A stretch of 64,000 nucleotides of DNA from Nocardiaceae bacterium (lineage in GTDB: Bacteria; Actinomycetota; Actinomycetes; Mycobacteriales; Mycobacteriaceae), in NCBI GenBank assembly GCA_021372355.1, contig JAJFUQ010000208.1, positions 1 through 64,000 of the forward strand. The letters are read 5' to 3'. Below, in pieces: positions 14,058 to 23,108 of the stretch. The translations under genes and the position numbers were made by a program. Under the pieces are notes generated by a model. The model worked only from the letters and a program-made list of their open reading frames with translations. It was not told the DNA's origin and did not search any database. Positions within the stretch are counted from its first letter, which is position 1; the number at the start of each line of letters is the position of its first letter.

Positions 14058-14956
14058 TCCTCACCACCTCCCGTGGGCATCTCTTTCGGCTTTCCAACAG
14101 CGACCGCCGCGGCTGCTTTGGAGAGTCCTTCACGCCTCAAAGCGGCAGCGACACGCACCCGAAGCTCGCGACTGACCTGGAACTGTTTGCCAGGCAATGT
14201 CCTGGCAACCATGCGGATGTTGATCTTGTCGACCTCGAGGCTCTCGATACCCATGACACTCGGCTCGTCGAGGAGCAGAGGTCGAAGCCGTTTGTCGGCA
14301 AAGGCCTTGGCCCCCACATCGTGGAGGATTTCATTGACCTGAGTGATGTCTGCCGAGGTGGGAATGGGCACGTCAACGACCGCGCGGGCCCAATCCTTCG
14401 ACAGATTCGTAGCCTTCACGATCTGCCCGTTCGGGACGGTGATGACTTCACCCTCGTTGGACCGGACACGCGTCACTCGCAGCGTCACATCCTCGACGGT
14501 GCCCTCGGCGAGGATGTTGCCGGCGAGGGTTATTGACACCGCGTCGCCGAACCCGTATTGGCGCTCGGTGATGATGAAGAAGCCGGCCAGAATGTCCTGC
14601 ACAATCTTCTGCGCGCCGAATCCGACGGCCGCTCCGACGACTGTTGCGGGCGCCACGAGGCCCACAACTTCGAATCCCAAAAGTTGCAGGACCTGGATTG
14701 CGACCAAGACATAAATCAGTATCAGGACGACCCAGCTGATCACCATCGCCAGGACACGACGGTGTTTTTGCGCCTCGGAACGGACCAGAGCGTCGGAATG
14801 CTGGAAGTTCTTGTCGATCCGCTCGACGATCGTGTTGCGGCTATAGACGATAAAGCGACTGAGAATCGCTGCTCCAAGGACCAGGAGAACGATCTCCAAG
14901 CCGTTGGAGCGTAGCCAGTCTGTGAAATCGGTCAGGGGTGCGATTGCCAGATTCAT
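14054..14956 (-). CDS. Small-conductance mechanosensitive channel family protein (MscS)
   Basis: The 300-residue protein has an N-terminal membrane helix (about 22-40), two more helices near 68-110, and the MscS pore helix TVVGAAVGFGAQKIVQDILA, where Ala/Gly packing is visible. The beta domain follows with GDAVSITLAGNILAEGTVED and VITVPNGQIVKATNLSKDWA, the family hallmark VPN. It should open under membrane tension to release solutes on osmotic downshock. The homologue Rv3104c sits between prfB and Rv3103c in M. tuberculosis, as here. It overlaps the downstream small membrane protein by four bases. Confidence 0.93.
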   Translation of the reverse strand: MNLAIAPLTDFTDWLRSNGLEIVLLVLGAAILSRFIVYSRNTIVERIDKNFQHSDALVRSEAQKHRRVLAMVISWVVLILIYVLVAIQVLQLLGFEVVGLVAPATVVGAAVGFGAQKIVQDILAGFFIITERQYGFGDAVSITLAGNILAEGTVEDVTLRVTRVRSNEGEVITVPNGQIVKATNLSKDWARAVVDVPIPTSADITQVNEILHDVGAKAFADKRLRPLLLDEPSVMGIESLEVDKINIRMVARTLPGKQFQVSRELRVRVAAALRREGLSKAAAAVAVGKPKEMPTGGGEE

Positions 14957-15010
14957 CGGTTCCGAGTCTAGTGACGTTCGGGCGATGCCTCCCTGACCGA
15001 ACAGTGTGAT

Positions 15011-16120
15011 CTAGTCCTCGTCCCGCATCCGCCAGCGGATTCCCGCTTCGATAAATCCGTCGATGTCGCCGTCGAGCACCGCGTCCGGGTTGTTCACTTC
15101 GTAGTTCGTGCGCAGGTCCTTGACCATTTGGTACGGGTGCAGCACGTACGAACGCATCTGGTTGCCCCACGACGCACTGTTGTCGCCCTTGAGCGCATCC
15201 ATCTCGGCGCGTTCCTCCAACCGCTTGCGCTCGAGCAACTTGGCCTGGAGAACACGCATCGCCGACACCTTGTTCTGCAGCTGCGACTTCTCGTTCTGGC
15301 AGGTCACGACGAAGCCGGTCGGGATGTGCGTCAGTCGCACGGCGGAGTCGGTCGTGTTGACGGACTGTCCACCGGGACCCGACGAGCGATAGACGTCGAC
15401 GCGAATCTCGCCTTCCGGAATGTCGATGTGGTCGGTCGTCTCGACGACCGGCAGCACCTCGACCTCGGCAAACGAGGTCTGGCGCCGGCCCTGGTTGTCG
15501 AACGGGCTGATACGCACGAGGCGGTGCGTGCCCTGCTCGATCGACAGCGTGCCGTAGGCGTACGGCGCCTTGACCGCGAAGGTCGCGCTCTTAATGCCGG
15601 CTTCTTCGGCGTAGGAGGTGTCGTAGACCTCGACGCCGTACTTGTGCTTCTCCGCCCAGCGGATGTACATGCGCATGAGCATCTCGGCCCAGTCCGCGGC
15701 GTCGACGCCTCCGGCACCCGAGCGGATCGTCACCAGCGCGTCGCGTTGGTCGTACTCGCCGGCGAGGAGGGTTCGAACTTCGAGCAGCTCGATTTCGGCA
15801 CGCAACGCAGCGCGCTCGCCGTCGGCGTCGGCAATCGCCTCCGCTCCTTCTTCTTCCGCGAGCTCGTAGAGAACTTCGAGGTCATCGAGGCGGGTGCGGA
15901 GTTCGGTGACTCGACGCAACTCCCCCTGCGCGTACGAAAGCTGGCTCGTGACCTGCTGAGCGTGCTCCTGGTCGTTCCACAGGCTCGGGTCGGAGGCCTG
16001 CGCCTCGAGCTCCTCGATGCGCTTGCGCAGATCCTCGACGTCGATCACCGTCTCGATGCTGGTGAGGGTGGTGTTGAGTTCGGCGATATCTGCCGCGACA
16101 TCTGGCTGCACGAGGGTCAA
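15011..16120 (-). CDS. prfB: Peptide chain release factor 2
   Basis: The 369-residue RF2 reads UGA and UAA stop codons and triggers peptide release. The codon-recognition tripeptide SPF is in [20 protein letters not shown], and the GGQ motif is in [20 protein letters not shown]. The N-terminal helical domain starts at [19 protein letters not shown]. No programmed frameshift is present near codon 25; the frame is continuous, as in other actinobacteria. The gene heads the minus-strand block with the MscS gene 54 bases downstream, and is divergent from hisN. Confidence 0.97.
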   Translation of the reverse strand: MTLVQPDVAADIAELNTTLTSIETVIDVEDLRKRIEELEAQASDPSLWNDQEHAQQVTSQLSYAQGELRRVTELRTRLDDLEVLYELAEEEGAEAIADADGERAALRAEIELLEVRTLLAGEYDQRDALVTIRSGAGGVDAADWAEMLMRMYIRWAEKHKYGVEVYDTSYAEEAGIKSATFAVKAPYAYGTLSIEQGTHRLVRISPFDNQGRRQTSFAEVEVLPVVETTDHIDIPEGEIRVDVYRSSGPGGQSVNTTDSAVRLTHIPTGFVVTCQNEKSQLQNKVSAMRVLQAKLLERKRLEERAEMDALKGDNSASWGNQMRSYVLHPYQMVKDLRTNYEVNNPDAVLDGDIDGFIEAGIRWRMRDED

Positions 16121-16237
16121 GCGTAATCGTCGTGGCCTTGCTTACTAAAAGTGCGCCCTCAGACGAGAGCAAAGGAGACTATCGCCCCCACTCTCGTGTC
16201 AGACCGGGATATTGGCAGGCCCATTAGGGTCGTGGGC

Positions 16238-17017
16238 GTGTACTCCGCAGACCTGCAGCTGGCCCACAAGCTCGCCGACGCCGCCGACGCGATCACCCGC
16301 GAGCGATTCCTCGCCCTCGATCTTCAGATCGACTCCAAGCCCGACCTGACCCCGGTTTCCGACGCCGACCTCGCCGTCGAGCGGGCGCTTCGCGCAATCC
16401 TCGAAACCGAGCGCCCCGACGACGCGGTCGCGGGTGAAGAGTTCGGGGGTGACCAAGCCCACACTGGCCGCCAGTGGGTTATCGACCCCATCGACGGAAC
16501 GAAGAACTTCGTCCGCGGGGTCCCGGTGTGGGCGAGTCTCATCGCGCTGCTCGAAGACGGCGTTCCCGTCGTCGGGGTGGTCAGCGCTCCCGCGCTCGGC
16601 CGGCGGTGGTGGGCAAGCCAGAACGGTGGCGCCTTCACCAAGGCCGGCCACCAGGAGCCACGCCGGATCAAAGTGTCGTCCGTCAAAGACCTCGACCACG
16701 CCAGCCTCAGCTTCTCGAGCCTCTCCGGCTGGCGTGACCTGGGACTTCGTGACCAGCTGATCGCCCTCACCGATGAAGTGTGGCGAGTGCGAGCGTACGG
16801 AGACTTCCTGTCCTATTGCTTTGTGGCCGAAGGCGCAGTCGATCTCGCCGCCGAACCCGAGGTGAACCTGTGGGATCTGGCGCCGCTCGACATCCTCGTG
16901 CGCGAAGCGGGCGGACAGTTCACCGCACTCGACGGCACGCCCGGACCGCATCACGGAAATGCAGTCGCTTCGAATGGTCAACTGCATCACGCAATCCTGG
17001 CCCGTTTGGCCAGATAA
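16238..17017 (+). CDS. hisN: Histidinol-phosphatase (inositol-monophosphatase family)
   Basis: About 259 residues from GTG 16238 ([20 protein letters not shown]); GTG 16232 is an alternative, but AGGG at 16226 is better spaced for 16238. The IMPase metal site is clear: [26 protein letters not shown], and late [15 protein letters not shown]. The [20 protein letters not shown] stretch closely matches M. tuberculosis HisN (Rv3137), which dephosphorylates histidinol phosphate in the penultimate phase of histidine synthesis. Its neighbours match the Rv3137-Rv3140 neighbourhood (fadE24, fadE23). The longer open frame upstream lacks a good start and overlaps the divergent promoter region. Confidence 0.92.
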   Translation: MYSADLQLAHKLADAADAITRERFLALDLQIDSKPDLTPVSDADLAVERALRAILETERPDDAVAGEEFGGDQAHTGRQWVIDPIDGTKNFVRGVPVWASLIALLEDGVPVVGVVSAPALGRRWWASQNGGAFTKAGHQEPRRIKVSSVKDLDHASLSFSSLSGWRDLGLRDQLIALTDEVWRVRAYGDFLSYCFVAEGAVDLAAEPEVNLWDLAPLDILVREAGGQFTALDGTPGPHHGNAVASNGQLHHAILARLAR

Positions 17018-17058
17018 CAGACGACACTTGTTGACGGATCAAAATGATGGTGCCAGCC

Positions 17059-17089
17059 TTACTTCTCAGTAATCTTACCGCCGAGTAAG
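17059..17089. promoter_or_regulatory. Tandem TTAC/GTAA palindromes upstream of the fadE pair
   Basis: TTACTTCTCAGTAA (17059-17072) is a perfect 5-4-5 palindrome. CTTACCGCCGAGTAAG (17074-17089), a 5-6-5 palindrome with the same TTAC/GTAA half-sites, follows after one base. They lie 40-70 bases before the fadE24-like start, the usual place for a repressor of TetR or GntR type. No regulator gene is adjacent, so the protein is unknown. Confidence 0.5.
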
Positions 17090-17129
17090 GTACGAGCCAC
17101 CAACGTTTCAACGCTGAGAAATGGTGAAC

Positions 17130-18512
17130 ATGAGCAAGAAGGAAAAGAAGGCGCCGCGCGACACGTCCGCTGTGGGCCTCAACCCGATCAAGCGCGACTG
17201 GCAGGGTGCTGCTCTCCGCGTTCTGACCACGATCCAGGGTTCGGAGCTCGCTGAGAAGCTGGGTATCCGCAAGCCGCTGAACACCGCCGTGTACGAGGGC
17301 ACCAAGTCTGGCTTCAAGGCCATGGCCGCCACGACGCGCGTTTTCTCGAAGGTCTCCGGTGGAGGCAAGGCCAAGCGCCTCCCGGACAACTCCACCAAGA
17401 ACGCTGACTACTTCGACCTCACCCCGGACGAAGAGCAGCAGATGATCGTCGACACGGTGAAGGACTTCGCCGAGGAGATCATCCGCCCGGCCGCCTACGA
17501 CGCCGACCACGACGCCGTCGCCCCGGCCGACCTCCGCGCTCGCGCTGCCGAGCTCGGCATCACGATGATCAACGTTCCGGAGGAGCTCGACGGAGCTGCT
17601 TCCGAGCGCGCTGCGGTCACCAACTCGCTCGTCGCCGAGGCGCTCGCGCACGGTGACATGGGCATCGCGGTCCCGATCCTCGCGCCGAGCGGTTTCGCCG
17701 TCGCGCTGACCCAGTTCGGTACCGAGGCTCAGCAGAGCACCTACCTCCCGGCCTTCACCGGCGAGAACGTGCCGATGTCGGCAGTCGTGGTTTCCGAGCC
17801 GCACCCGCTCGCGAACCCGTTCGACCTGCGCACCACGGCAACCCGCACCGCGGGCGGCTACAAGCTCAACGGTGTCAAGAGCTTCGTGCCGGCCGCCGGC
17901 GACTGCGAACTCTTTATCGTCGCGGCCGCTCTCGACGGCAAGCCGGCGCTGTTCCTCGTCGAGTCGAGCGCCAAGGGCATCTCGATCGAGTCGGACCCGA
18001 GCATGGGTATCCGCGCTGCCGGCCTCGGCCGACTGATCCTCCAGGACGTTGTCGTCGGTGACGACGCCATCCTCGGTGAAGGTGACGCCGACGAGCGCGC
18101 TGAGGACTACGCCAACGCGATCCGCCTCGCCCGTCTCGGTTGGGCTTCGCTGGCCGTCGGAACGTCGCAGGCTGTTCTCGACTACGTCATTCCTTACGTC
18201 AAGGACCGCGAGGCCTTCGGCGAGCCGATCGCACACCGCCAGGCGGTGGCGTTCATGGTCGCCAACATCCAGATCGAACTCGACGGTCTGCGCCTCATCA
18301 CCCTCCGCGGCGCTTCGCGTGCCGAGCAGGGTCTGTCGTTCGCCCGTGAGGCTGGTCTGGCCCGTCGCTTCGCTGCGGAGCGCGGTATGCAGATCGGTCT
18401 GGACGGTGTCCAGCTGCTCGGTGGCCACGGCTACACCAAGGAGCACCCGGTCGAGCGGTGGTACCGCGACCTGCGTGCGATCGGTGTTGCCGAGGGCGTC
18501 GTCCTCATCTAA
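17130..18512 (+). CDS. fadE24: Acyl-CoA dehydrogenase, FadE24-like
   Basis: About 460 residues from ATG 17130 (MSKKEKKAPRDTSAVGLNPI); ATG 17121 is also possible. A basic N-terminal extension of about 85 residues precedes the acyl-CoA dehydrogenase domain (YFDLTPDEEQQMIVDTVKDF onward). FAD and substrate segments include NVPMSAVVVSEPHPLANPFD, LNGVKSFVPAAGDCELFIVA and RDREAFGEPIAHRQAVAFMV. The C-terminus GGHGYTKEHPVERWYRDLRA, then AEGVVLI, carries the likely catalytic Glu region. It is followed after 33 bases by the fadE23-like gene, and the two are a known pair in M. tuberculosis (Rv3139/Rv3140). Adjacent mycobacterial fadE genes often make mixed tetramers. Role: beta-oxidation of an unknown acyl-CoA. 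Confidence 0.87.
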   Translation: MSKKEKKAPRDTSAVGLNPIKRDWQGAALRVLTTIQGSELAEKLGIRKPLNTAVYEGTKSGFKAMAATTRVFSKVSGGGKAKRLPDNSTKNADYFDLTPDEEQQMIVDTVKDFAEEIIRPAAYDADHDAVAPADLRARAAELGITMINVPEELDGAASERAAVTNSLVAEALAHGDMGIAVPILAPSGFAVALTQFGTEAQQSTYLPAFTGENVPMSAVVVSEPHPLANPFDLRTTATRTAGGYKLNGVKSFVPAAGDCELFIVAAALDGKPALFLVESSAKGISIESDPSMGIRAAGLGRLILQDVVVGDDAILGEGDADERAEDYANAIRLARLGWASLAVGTSQAVLDYVIPYVKDREAFGEPIAHRQAVAFMVANIQIELDGLRLITLRGASRAEQGLSFAREAGLARRFAAERGMQIGLDGVQLLGGHGYTKEHPVERWYRDLRAIGVAEGVVLI

Positions 18513-18545
18513 GTCCGCGAACAGCAGAAATCTTCAGGAGCAACA

Positions 18546-19778
18546 ATGGCAATCAATCTCGAACTGCCGAAGAAGCTGCGTTTCGCGCAGAACCAGGCAC
18601 ATCAGGTCGGCGCCCAGATCTTCCGCCCGATCTCTCGCAAGTACGACAAGGCTGAGCACGCTTACCCGGTCGAGCTCGACACCATGGCTGCCATGGTCGA
18701 GGGCCTCGAGGCCTCCGGTGCGCAGGACGTCGCCGGCGCCAAGGGTGGCCGCGGTGACGACGCCGGCGCCGCCAGCGACAACAGCCTGCTGGTCGCCAAC
18801 AAGAACGGCGGCAACATGATGTCGCTCATGAACACCATGGAGGTGTCGTGGGGCGACGTCGGTCTGATGCTGACCATTCCTTACCAGGGTCTCGGCAACG
18901 CCGCGATCGCCGCAGTTTCGACCGACGAGCAGCTCGAGCGCTTCGGTAAGGTCTGGGCCTCGATGGCCATCACCGAGCCGTCGTTCGGTTCGGACTCGGC
19001 CGCCGTCACCACCACCGCCACCCGCGATGGTGACGAGTGGGTCCTCAACGGTGAGAAGATCTTCGTCACCGCTGGCGAGCGCTGCACCCACGTCGTCGTG
19101 TGGGCCTCGGTCGACAAGTCGCTCGGCCGTGCGGCCATCAAGTCCTTCGTCGTCCCCCGTGACGCACCGGGTCTGACCGTCGCGCGCCTCGAGCACAAGC
19201 TCGGCATCAAGGCGTCCGACACCGCGGTCATCCTGCTCGAGAACTGCCGCATCCCCTACGACAACATCCTCGGCTCGCCCGAGGTCAACGTCGAGAAGGG
19301 CTTCGCGGGCGTCATGCAGACGTTCGACAACACCCGTCCGCTCGTCGCCGGTATGTCCGTCGGCGTCGCTCGGGCGGCACTCGAGGAGCTCCGCGCGCTG
19401 CTGTCCGAGGCCGGCATCGAGATCGACTACGACGCTCCGGCGTACACGCAGTCCGCTGCCGCCGCTGAGTTCATCCGCCTCGAGGCCGACTGGGAAGCTG
19501 CTTACCTGCTCACCCTGAAGGCCACCTGGATGGCTGACAACAAGCAGCCGAACTCGCTGCAGGCTTCGGAGGCCAAGGCCAAGGCCGGCCGTATGGGCAG
19601 TGACGTGACCCTCAAGGCCGTCGAGCTCGCCGGTGCTCTCGGTTACTCCGAGCGCACCCTGCTCGAGAAGTGGGGCCGTGACTCGAAGATCCTCGACATC
19701 TTCGAAGGCACCCAGCAGATCCAGCAGCTCATCGTCGCTCGCCGTATCCTCGGCCTGTCGTCGGCAGAGCTCAAGTGA
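18546..19778 (+). CDS. fadE23: Acyl-CoA dehydrogenase, FadE23-like
   Basis: The 410-residue protein is full length for the family. It starts at ATG 18546 with CAGGAG seven bases upstream. FAD-binding signatures are visible in WASMAITEPSFGSDSAAVTT and WVLNGEKIFVTAGERCTHVV, and the C-terminal active-site region is ILDIFEGTQQIQQLIVARRI, whose Glu is the usual catalytic base. It is the second gene of the fadE24-fadE23 pair and probably its subunit partner. Codon use is strongly biased (almost only G/C-ending codons), suggesting high expression. A hairpin terminator lies 21 bases after the stop. In M. tuberculosis this pair responds to isoniazid, from memory. Confidence 0.88.
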   Translation: MAINLELPKKLRFAQNQAHQVGAQIFRPISRKYDKAEHAYPVELDTMAAMVEGLEASGAQDVAGAKGGRGDDAGAASDNSLLVANKNGGNMMSLMNTMEVSWGDVGLMLTIPYQGLGNAAIAAVSTDEQLERFGKVWASMAITEPSFGSDSAAVTTTATRDGDEWVLNGEKIFVTAGERCTHVVVWASVDKSLGRAAIKSFVVPRDAPGLTVARLEHKLGIKASDTAVILLENCRIPYDNILGSPEVNVEKGFAGVMQTFDNTRPLVAGMSVGVARAALEELRALLSEAGIEIDYDAPAYTQSAAAAEFIRLEADWEAAYLLTLKATWMADNKQPNSLQASEAKAKAGRMGSDVTLKAVELAGALGYSERTLLEKWGRDSKILDIFEGTQQIQQLIVARRILGLSSAELK

Positions 19779-19799
19779 TGTAGGTCTCAGACCAACAAG

Positions 19800-19832
19800 C
19801 GGTCGCCGCAGCCCACTGGGTTGCGGCGACCG
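19800..19832 (+). terminator. Rho-independent-like terminator after the fadE pair
   Basis: CGGTCGCCGCA (19800-19810) and TGCGGCGACCG (19822-19832) pair perfectly, with additional pairing CCCA/TGGG inside the loop. TTTCGTTT follows. This closes the fadE transcript before the FAD oxidoreductase. Confidence 0.88.
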
Positions 19833-19918
19833 TTTCGTTTGGGGACCTTGGTCTCTTCCTTGACGGTTTTTCCCCGAATCAGTTGGCATTTGAGGCCCAA
19901 GTCGTTCACTGTTGCGAT

Positions 19919-21250
19919 GTGACTGCGGAAAACTCTCAGAACTCGAGGGCGATCGTCATCGGTGCCGGTTTCGGTGGCCTGCTCGCGGCGGGTGCGCTGA
20001 GCCCACATTTCGATGAGGTCTTGATCATCGAGCGGGACACGATGCCCACGGAACCGAGTGGTCGAACCACGATTCCACAGCGCCACCACCTGCACATCAT
20101 GCTCGCGCGTGGCATTGCGAACGTGCACAAGATCTACCCGCAGTACGGCGACGAACTCCTCGCTCAGGGCGCCTTCACCGGCGACGTCGGCGCCTGCGCG
20201 ACCGCAGCCGCGCCGGGCGGAATGCACCGCCTTCCGGTCAGCATCGGGGTACAGGACTTCTACGCCAGCCGGAACGCGATCGAGTGGGCGATCCGCCAGT
20301 GCGCGTCGCGCCTGCCCAATGTTCAGATCGTCGACAACACCATCGTGACCGGGCTGGCGACCACGGACGATCGAAGCACGGTCACCGGCGTGAAAACGGC
20401 GTCGGAGACCTTCCTCGCCGACCTCGTCGTCGACAGCTCCGGCCGCGCCGCGCACGGCCCCGGCTGGCTCGAACACATCGGCTACGAACGTCCGCACGAG
20501 ACGAGGGTGCCGGTCAACGTCACGTACGGCACTCGTCGCTACAAGCGCGATCCCGTACGGCACGGCTCGATCTACCGCATCAGCGTCGCGCCGACCGAGG
20601 ACGGTCACCGCGGCGGCGTCATGATCGCGCAGGAAGACGGCACCTGGATCGTCACGTTGTCCGGCTTCGGCAATCACCGACCCGACCTCGATGAGAAGAA
20701 GTTCCACGACTTCGCGAAGTCCTTCGTCGCCCCCGACATCGCGGATGCGATCACCGACGCCGAACCGGTCGACGACGGGCACCGCTTCAAGATCCCGGCC
20801 ATCGTGTGGCGGGACTACAAGGGGACCAAGCTCCCCCGCAATTACCTGCCGATCGGCGACACGATCTGCTCGCTGAACCCGATCTACGCGCAGGGTATGA
20901 CGGTGGCCTCCGAGGAAGCCGTGATCCTCGCCAATTGCCTCGGTGAGGGGCGCACAGACCTCACAACTCGTTTCCTCACTGAGGCCGACAAGTTCATCGG
21001 CCGGGTGTGGAATTCGACGGCTCCGCTCGACCGCAAGGCAATGGATGCGACAGCCGTTCCGAAGAAGGGTGCGCGCGACGTCATCATGACGGCATTCGGG
21101 CGTGCGATGGCGAGCGATCCGAAGGTCGTCGAGGCGTTTCTGCGGGTCAACGGCTTGCTCGACAGCCCGGCGAAGCTCACCCGACCGAGCATCTTGGCGC
21201 GTGTCGCGTGGGCCAACCGACCCTGGCGCCGTAAGTTCACGTCGCTCTGA
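19919..21250 (+). CDS. FAD-dependent oxidoreductase (monooxygenase/reductase fold)
   Basis: About 443 residues from GTG 19919; a TTG at 19883 in the same frame is an alternative, and neither has a convincing ribosome site. The N-terminal Rossmann fold is RAIVIGAGFGGLLAAGALSP, followed by the acidic end of strand two in LIIERD. DLVVDSSGRAAHGPGWLEHI and LPIGDTICSLNPIYAQGMTV are the second and third FAD-contact motifs of the para-hydroxybenzoate-hydroxylase/geranylgeranyl-reductase superfamily. RTTIPQRHHLHIMLARG is typical of a group of mycobacterial and Streptomyces hypothetical oxidoreductases. The substrate may be a lipid or aromatic, given neighbouring fadE and fadD genes. The reaction is not determined. 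Confidence 0.8.
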   Translation: MTAENSQNSRAIVIGAGFGGLLAAGALSPHFDEVLIIERDTMPTEPSGRTTIPQRHHLHIMLARGIANVHKIYPQYGDELLAQGAFTGDVGACATAAAPGGMHRLPVSIGVQDFYASRNAIEWAIRQCASRLPNVQIVDNTIVTGLATTDDRSTVTGVKTASETFLADLVVDSSGRAAHGPGWLEHIGYERPHETRVPVNVTYGTRRYKRDPVRHGSIYRISVAPTEDGHRGGVMIAQEDGTWIVTLSGFGNHRPDLDEKKFHDFAKSFVAPDIADAITDAEPVDDGHRFKIPAIVWRDYKGTKLPRNYLPIGDTICSLNPIYAQGMTVASEEAVILANCLGEGRTDLTTRFLTEADKFIGRVWNSTAPLDRKAMDATAVPKKGARDVIMTAFGRAMASDPKVVEAFLRVNGLLDSPAKLTRPSILARVAWANRPWRRKFTSL

Positions 21251-21338
21251 TGCCAATGTGCCGGCGACTGAGCGTCGACTGATAAGTTTCAAATTGCGGT
21301 CTATGCCGCGGTCTGAAATCTCACTGCGGAGGTAGACA

Positions 21339-23099
21339 ATGCCGGGACTGGATTCCGTACGCTCGCGACTCGTCGATTCGGCGCAAAACGTACGATCCAA
21401 GCTCACCGAAGCCGCAGGCACCGCCGCCGAGGCAGCGGGCACCGTCGGCGAGCGGGTCGCTGACGCCGCAACCACGGTCCGCACGCGGGCGACCACGGCC
21501 TTCGAGACCGGACTCGCGGTCAACAAGCTGCGCGAACGCGGCATCTTCAACCCGCTGCGCCCCGACGAGGGCATCCGCACCCTCATCGACAACCGCCGCT
21601 ACGGCCCGCAGGCCGGCGTCGTCCTCGCGACGGCGCGCATGTACCCGAACCAGGCTGCGCTCACCGACGAAAAGGGCGAGCTCACCTACCGCCAGCTGGA
21701 CGAGCAGTCGAACGCGCTCGCACGCGGCCTCAAGGCGACCGGGCTCAAGGAGGGCGCGCACATCGCCCTTCTCGCCCGCGATCACCGCGGCCTGTTGCTG
21801 AGCATCCTGGCTGCAGGCAAGGGCGGCTACCGCCTCATCCTCATGAACACCGGATTCGCCAAGCGGCAGTTCGCCGAGGTCGCCGAGCGCGAGAACGTCC
21901 AGGCCGTCCTGCACGACAGCGAATTCCTCGACCTCCTGAGCGCGATGCCGGCCGAGATCCCCCATTACCTCACGTGGGTCGATGAGGGCCACGACATCGG
22001 CAGCAAGAAGACCATCGAGGAGATTGCCGCGGGGCAGTCGACCAAGGCTCTCAAGCCGCCGAAGAAGGCGCTCGGATTCGTCATCCTGACGTCCGGCACG
22101 ACCGGTACCCCGAAGGGTGCGCCGCGCACCAAGACGTCGCCGATGATCTCGGCGCAGCTCGTGGACCGCATCCCGTTCCCGCGGCAGAAGTCGGTCGTCA
22201 TCGTCTCCCCGATCTTCCACAGCACCGGCATGGTGTCGTGGGCGATCTCGGCGCTGCTCGGCAACAAGACCGTGCTCGTTCGCCGCTTCAACCCGGAGAA
22301 CACGCTCAAGCTCATCCAAGAGCACAAGGCCGAGATGCTCGTCGCCGTCCCGACGATGCTGCAGCGCATCCTCGACCTCGGCCCGGAGGTCATCGGCAAG
22401 TACGACACCTCGTCCCTGCGCATCGCGCTCGTCGCGGGTTCGGCTGTCTCGCCGGAACTCGCGCGTCGCATGGCCGCCACGTTCGGCGACGTTCTGTACA
22501 ACATGTACGGCTCGACCGAGGCCGCCGTCGTCGCGATCTCGACGCCGCAGGAGCAGCGCATCGCGCCGGGAACCGTCGGCAAGCCGCCCGTCACCTGTCA
22601 CGTGATCCTGCTCGACGAGAACGACAACGAGGTGACCGGCGCCAACAAGTCGGGCCGCATCTTCGCGCAGAACGGCGGGATGTTCGAGGGCTACACCGAC
22701 GGTCGCCACAAGTCGTTCGTCAAGGGCTGGATGTCGACCGGCGACACCGGGCACTTCGACGAGAACGGTCTGCTGTTCATCGACGGCCGCGACGACGACA
22801 TGATCGTCTCCGGTGGTGAGAACGTCTTCCCCGGCGAGGTCGAGGACCTGCTCGTCGAGCGCGAGGACATCATCGAGGCGGCCGTCATCGGCGTCGACGA
22901 CCGCGACTTCGGCAAGCGGCTGCGCGCATTCGTCGTCCCGGCGAAGGGCGCGAAGAAGGACGTCGAGGAGATCAAGGCCTACGTCAAGGACAACCTCGCC
23001 CGCTACAAGGTCCCGCGCGACGTCATCTTCATCGACGAACTCCCGCGCAACGCAACCGGCAAGCTGCTGCGGACCAAACTCGCCGAATACGAGGTATAA
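21339..23099 (+). CDS. Fatty-acyl-CoA synthetase (FadD2/FadD12-like) with Ala-rich N-terminal extension
   Basis: The 586-residue ANL-superfamily ligase activates a fatty acid as acyl-AMP and transfers it to CoA. The P-loop is LTSGTTGTPKGAPR; other core motifs are YNMYGSTEAAVVAI, GWMSTGDTGHFDENGLLFID, RDDDMIVSGGENVFPGEVED and the final LPRNATGKLLRTKL with the catalytic Lys. The first 65 residues (for example VRSKLTEAAGTAAEAAGTVG) form a charged, Ala/Thr-rich, probably amphipathic helix absent from the neighbouring paralogue. The ATG at 21339 has GGAGG eight bases upstream. The stop is ten bases before the second synthetase, so both form an operon. Confidence 0.9.
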   Translation: MPGLDSVRSRLVDSAQNVRSKLTEAAGTAAEAAGTVGERVADAATTVRTRATTAFETGLAVNKLRERGIFNPLRPDEGIRTLIDNRRYGPQAGVVLATARMYPNQAALTDEKGELTYRQLDEQSNALARGLKATGLKEGAHIALLARDHRGLLLSILAAGKGGYRLILMNTGFAKRQFAEVAERENVQAVLHDSEFLDLLSAMPAEIPHYLTWVDEGHDIGSKKTIEEIAAGQSTKALKPPKKALGFVILTSGTTGTPKGAPRTKTSPMISAQLVDRIPFPRQKSVVIVSPIFHSTGMVSWAISALLGNKTVLVRRFNPENTLKLIQEHKAEMLVAVPTMLQRILDLGPEVIGKYDTSSLRIALVAGSAVSPELARRMAATFGDVLYNMYGSTEAAVVAISTPQEQRIAPGTVGKPPVTCHVILLDENDNEVTGANKSGRIFAQNGGMFEGYTDGRHKSFVKGWMSTGDTGHFDENGLLFIDGRDDDMIVSGGENVFPGEVEDLLVEREDIIEAAVIGVDDRDFGKRLRAFVVPAKGAKKDVEEIKAYVKDNLARYKVPRDVIFIDELPRNATGKLLRTKLAEYEV

Positions 23100-23108
23100 C
23101 CAACCGCA

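Noticed and set aside
19787..21592. 601-residue open frame on the minus strand opposite the FAD oxidoreductase
   Set aside because: It lies across three well-supported plus-strand features (terminator, oxidoreductase, fadD start), has Arg/Asp/Val-rich nonsense composition and no domain; a high-GC shadow.
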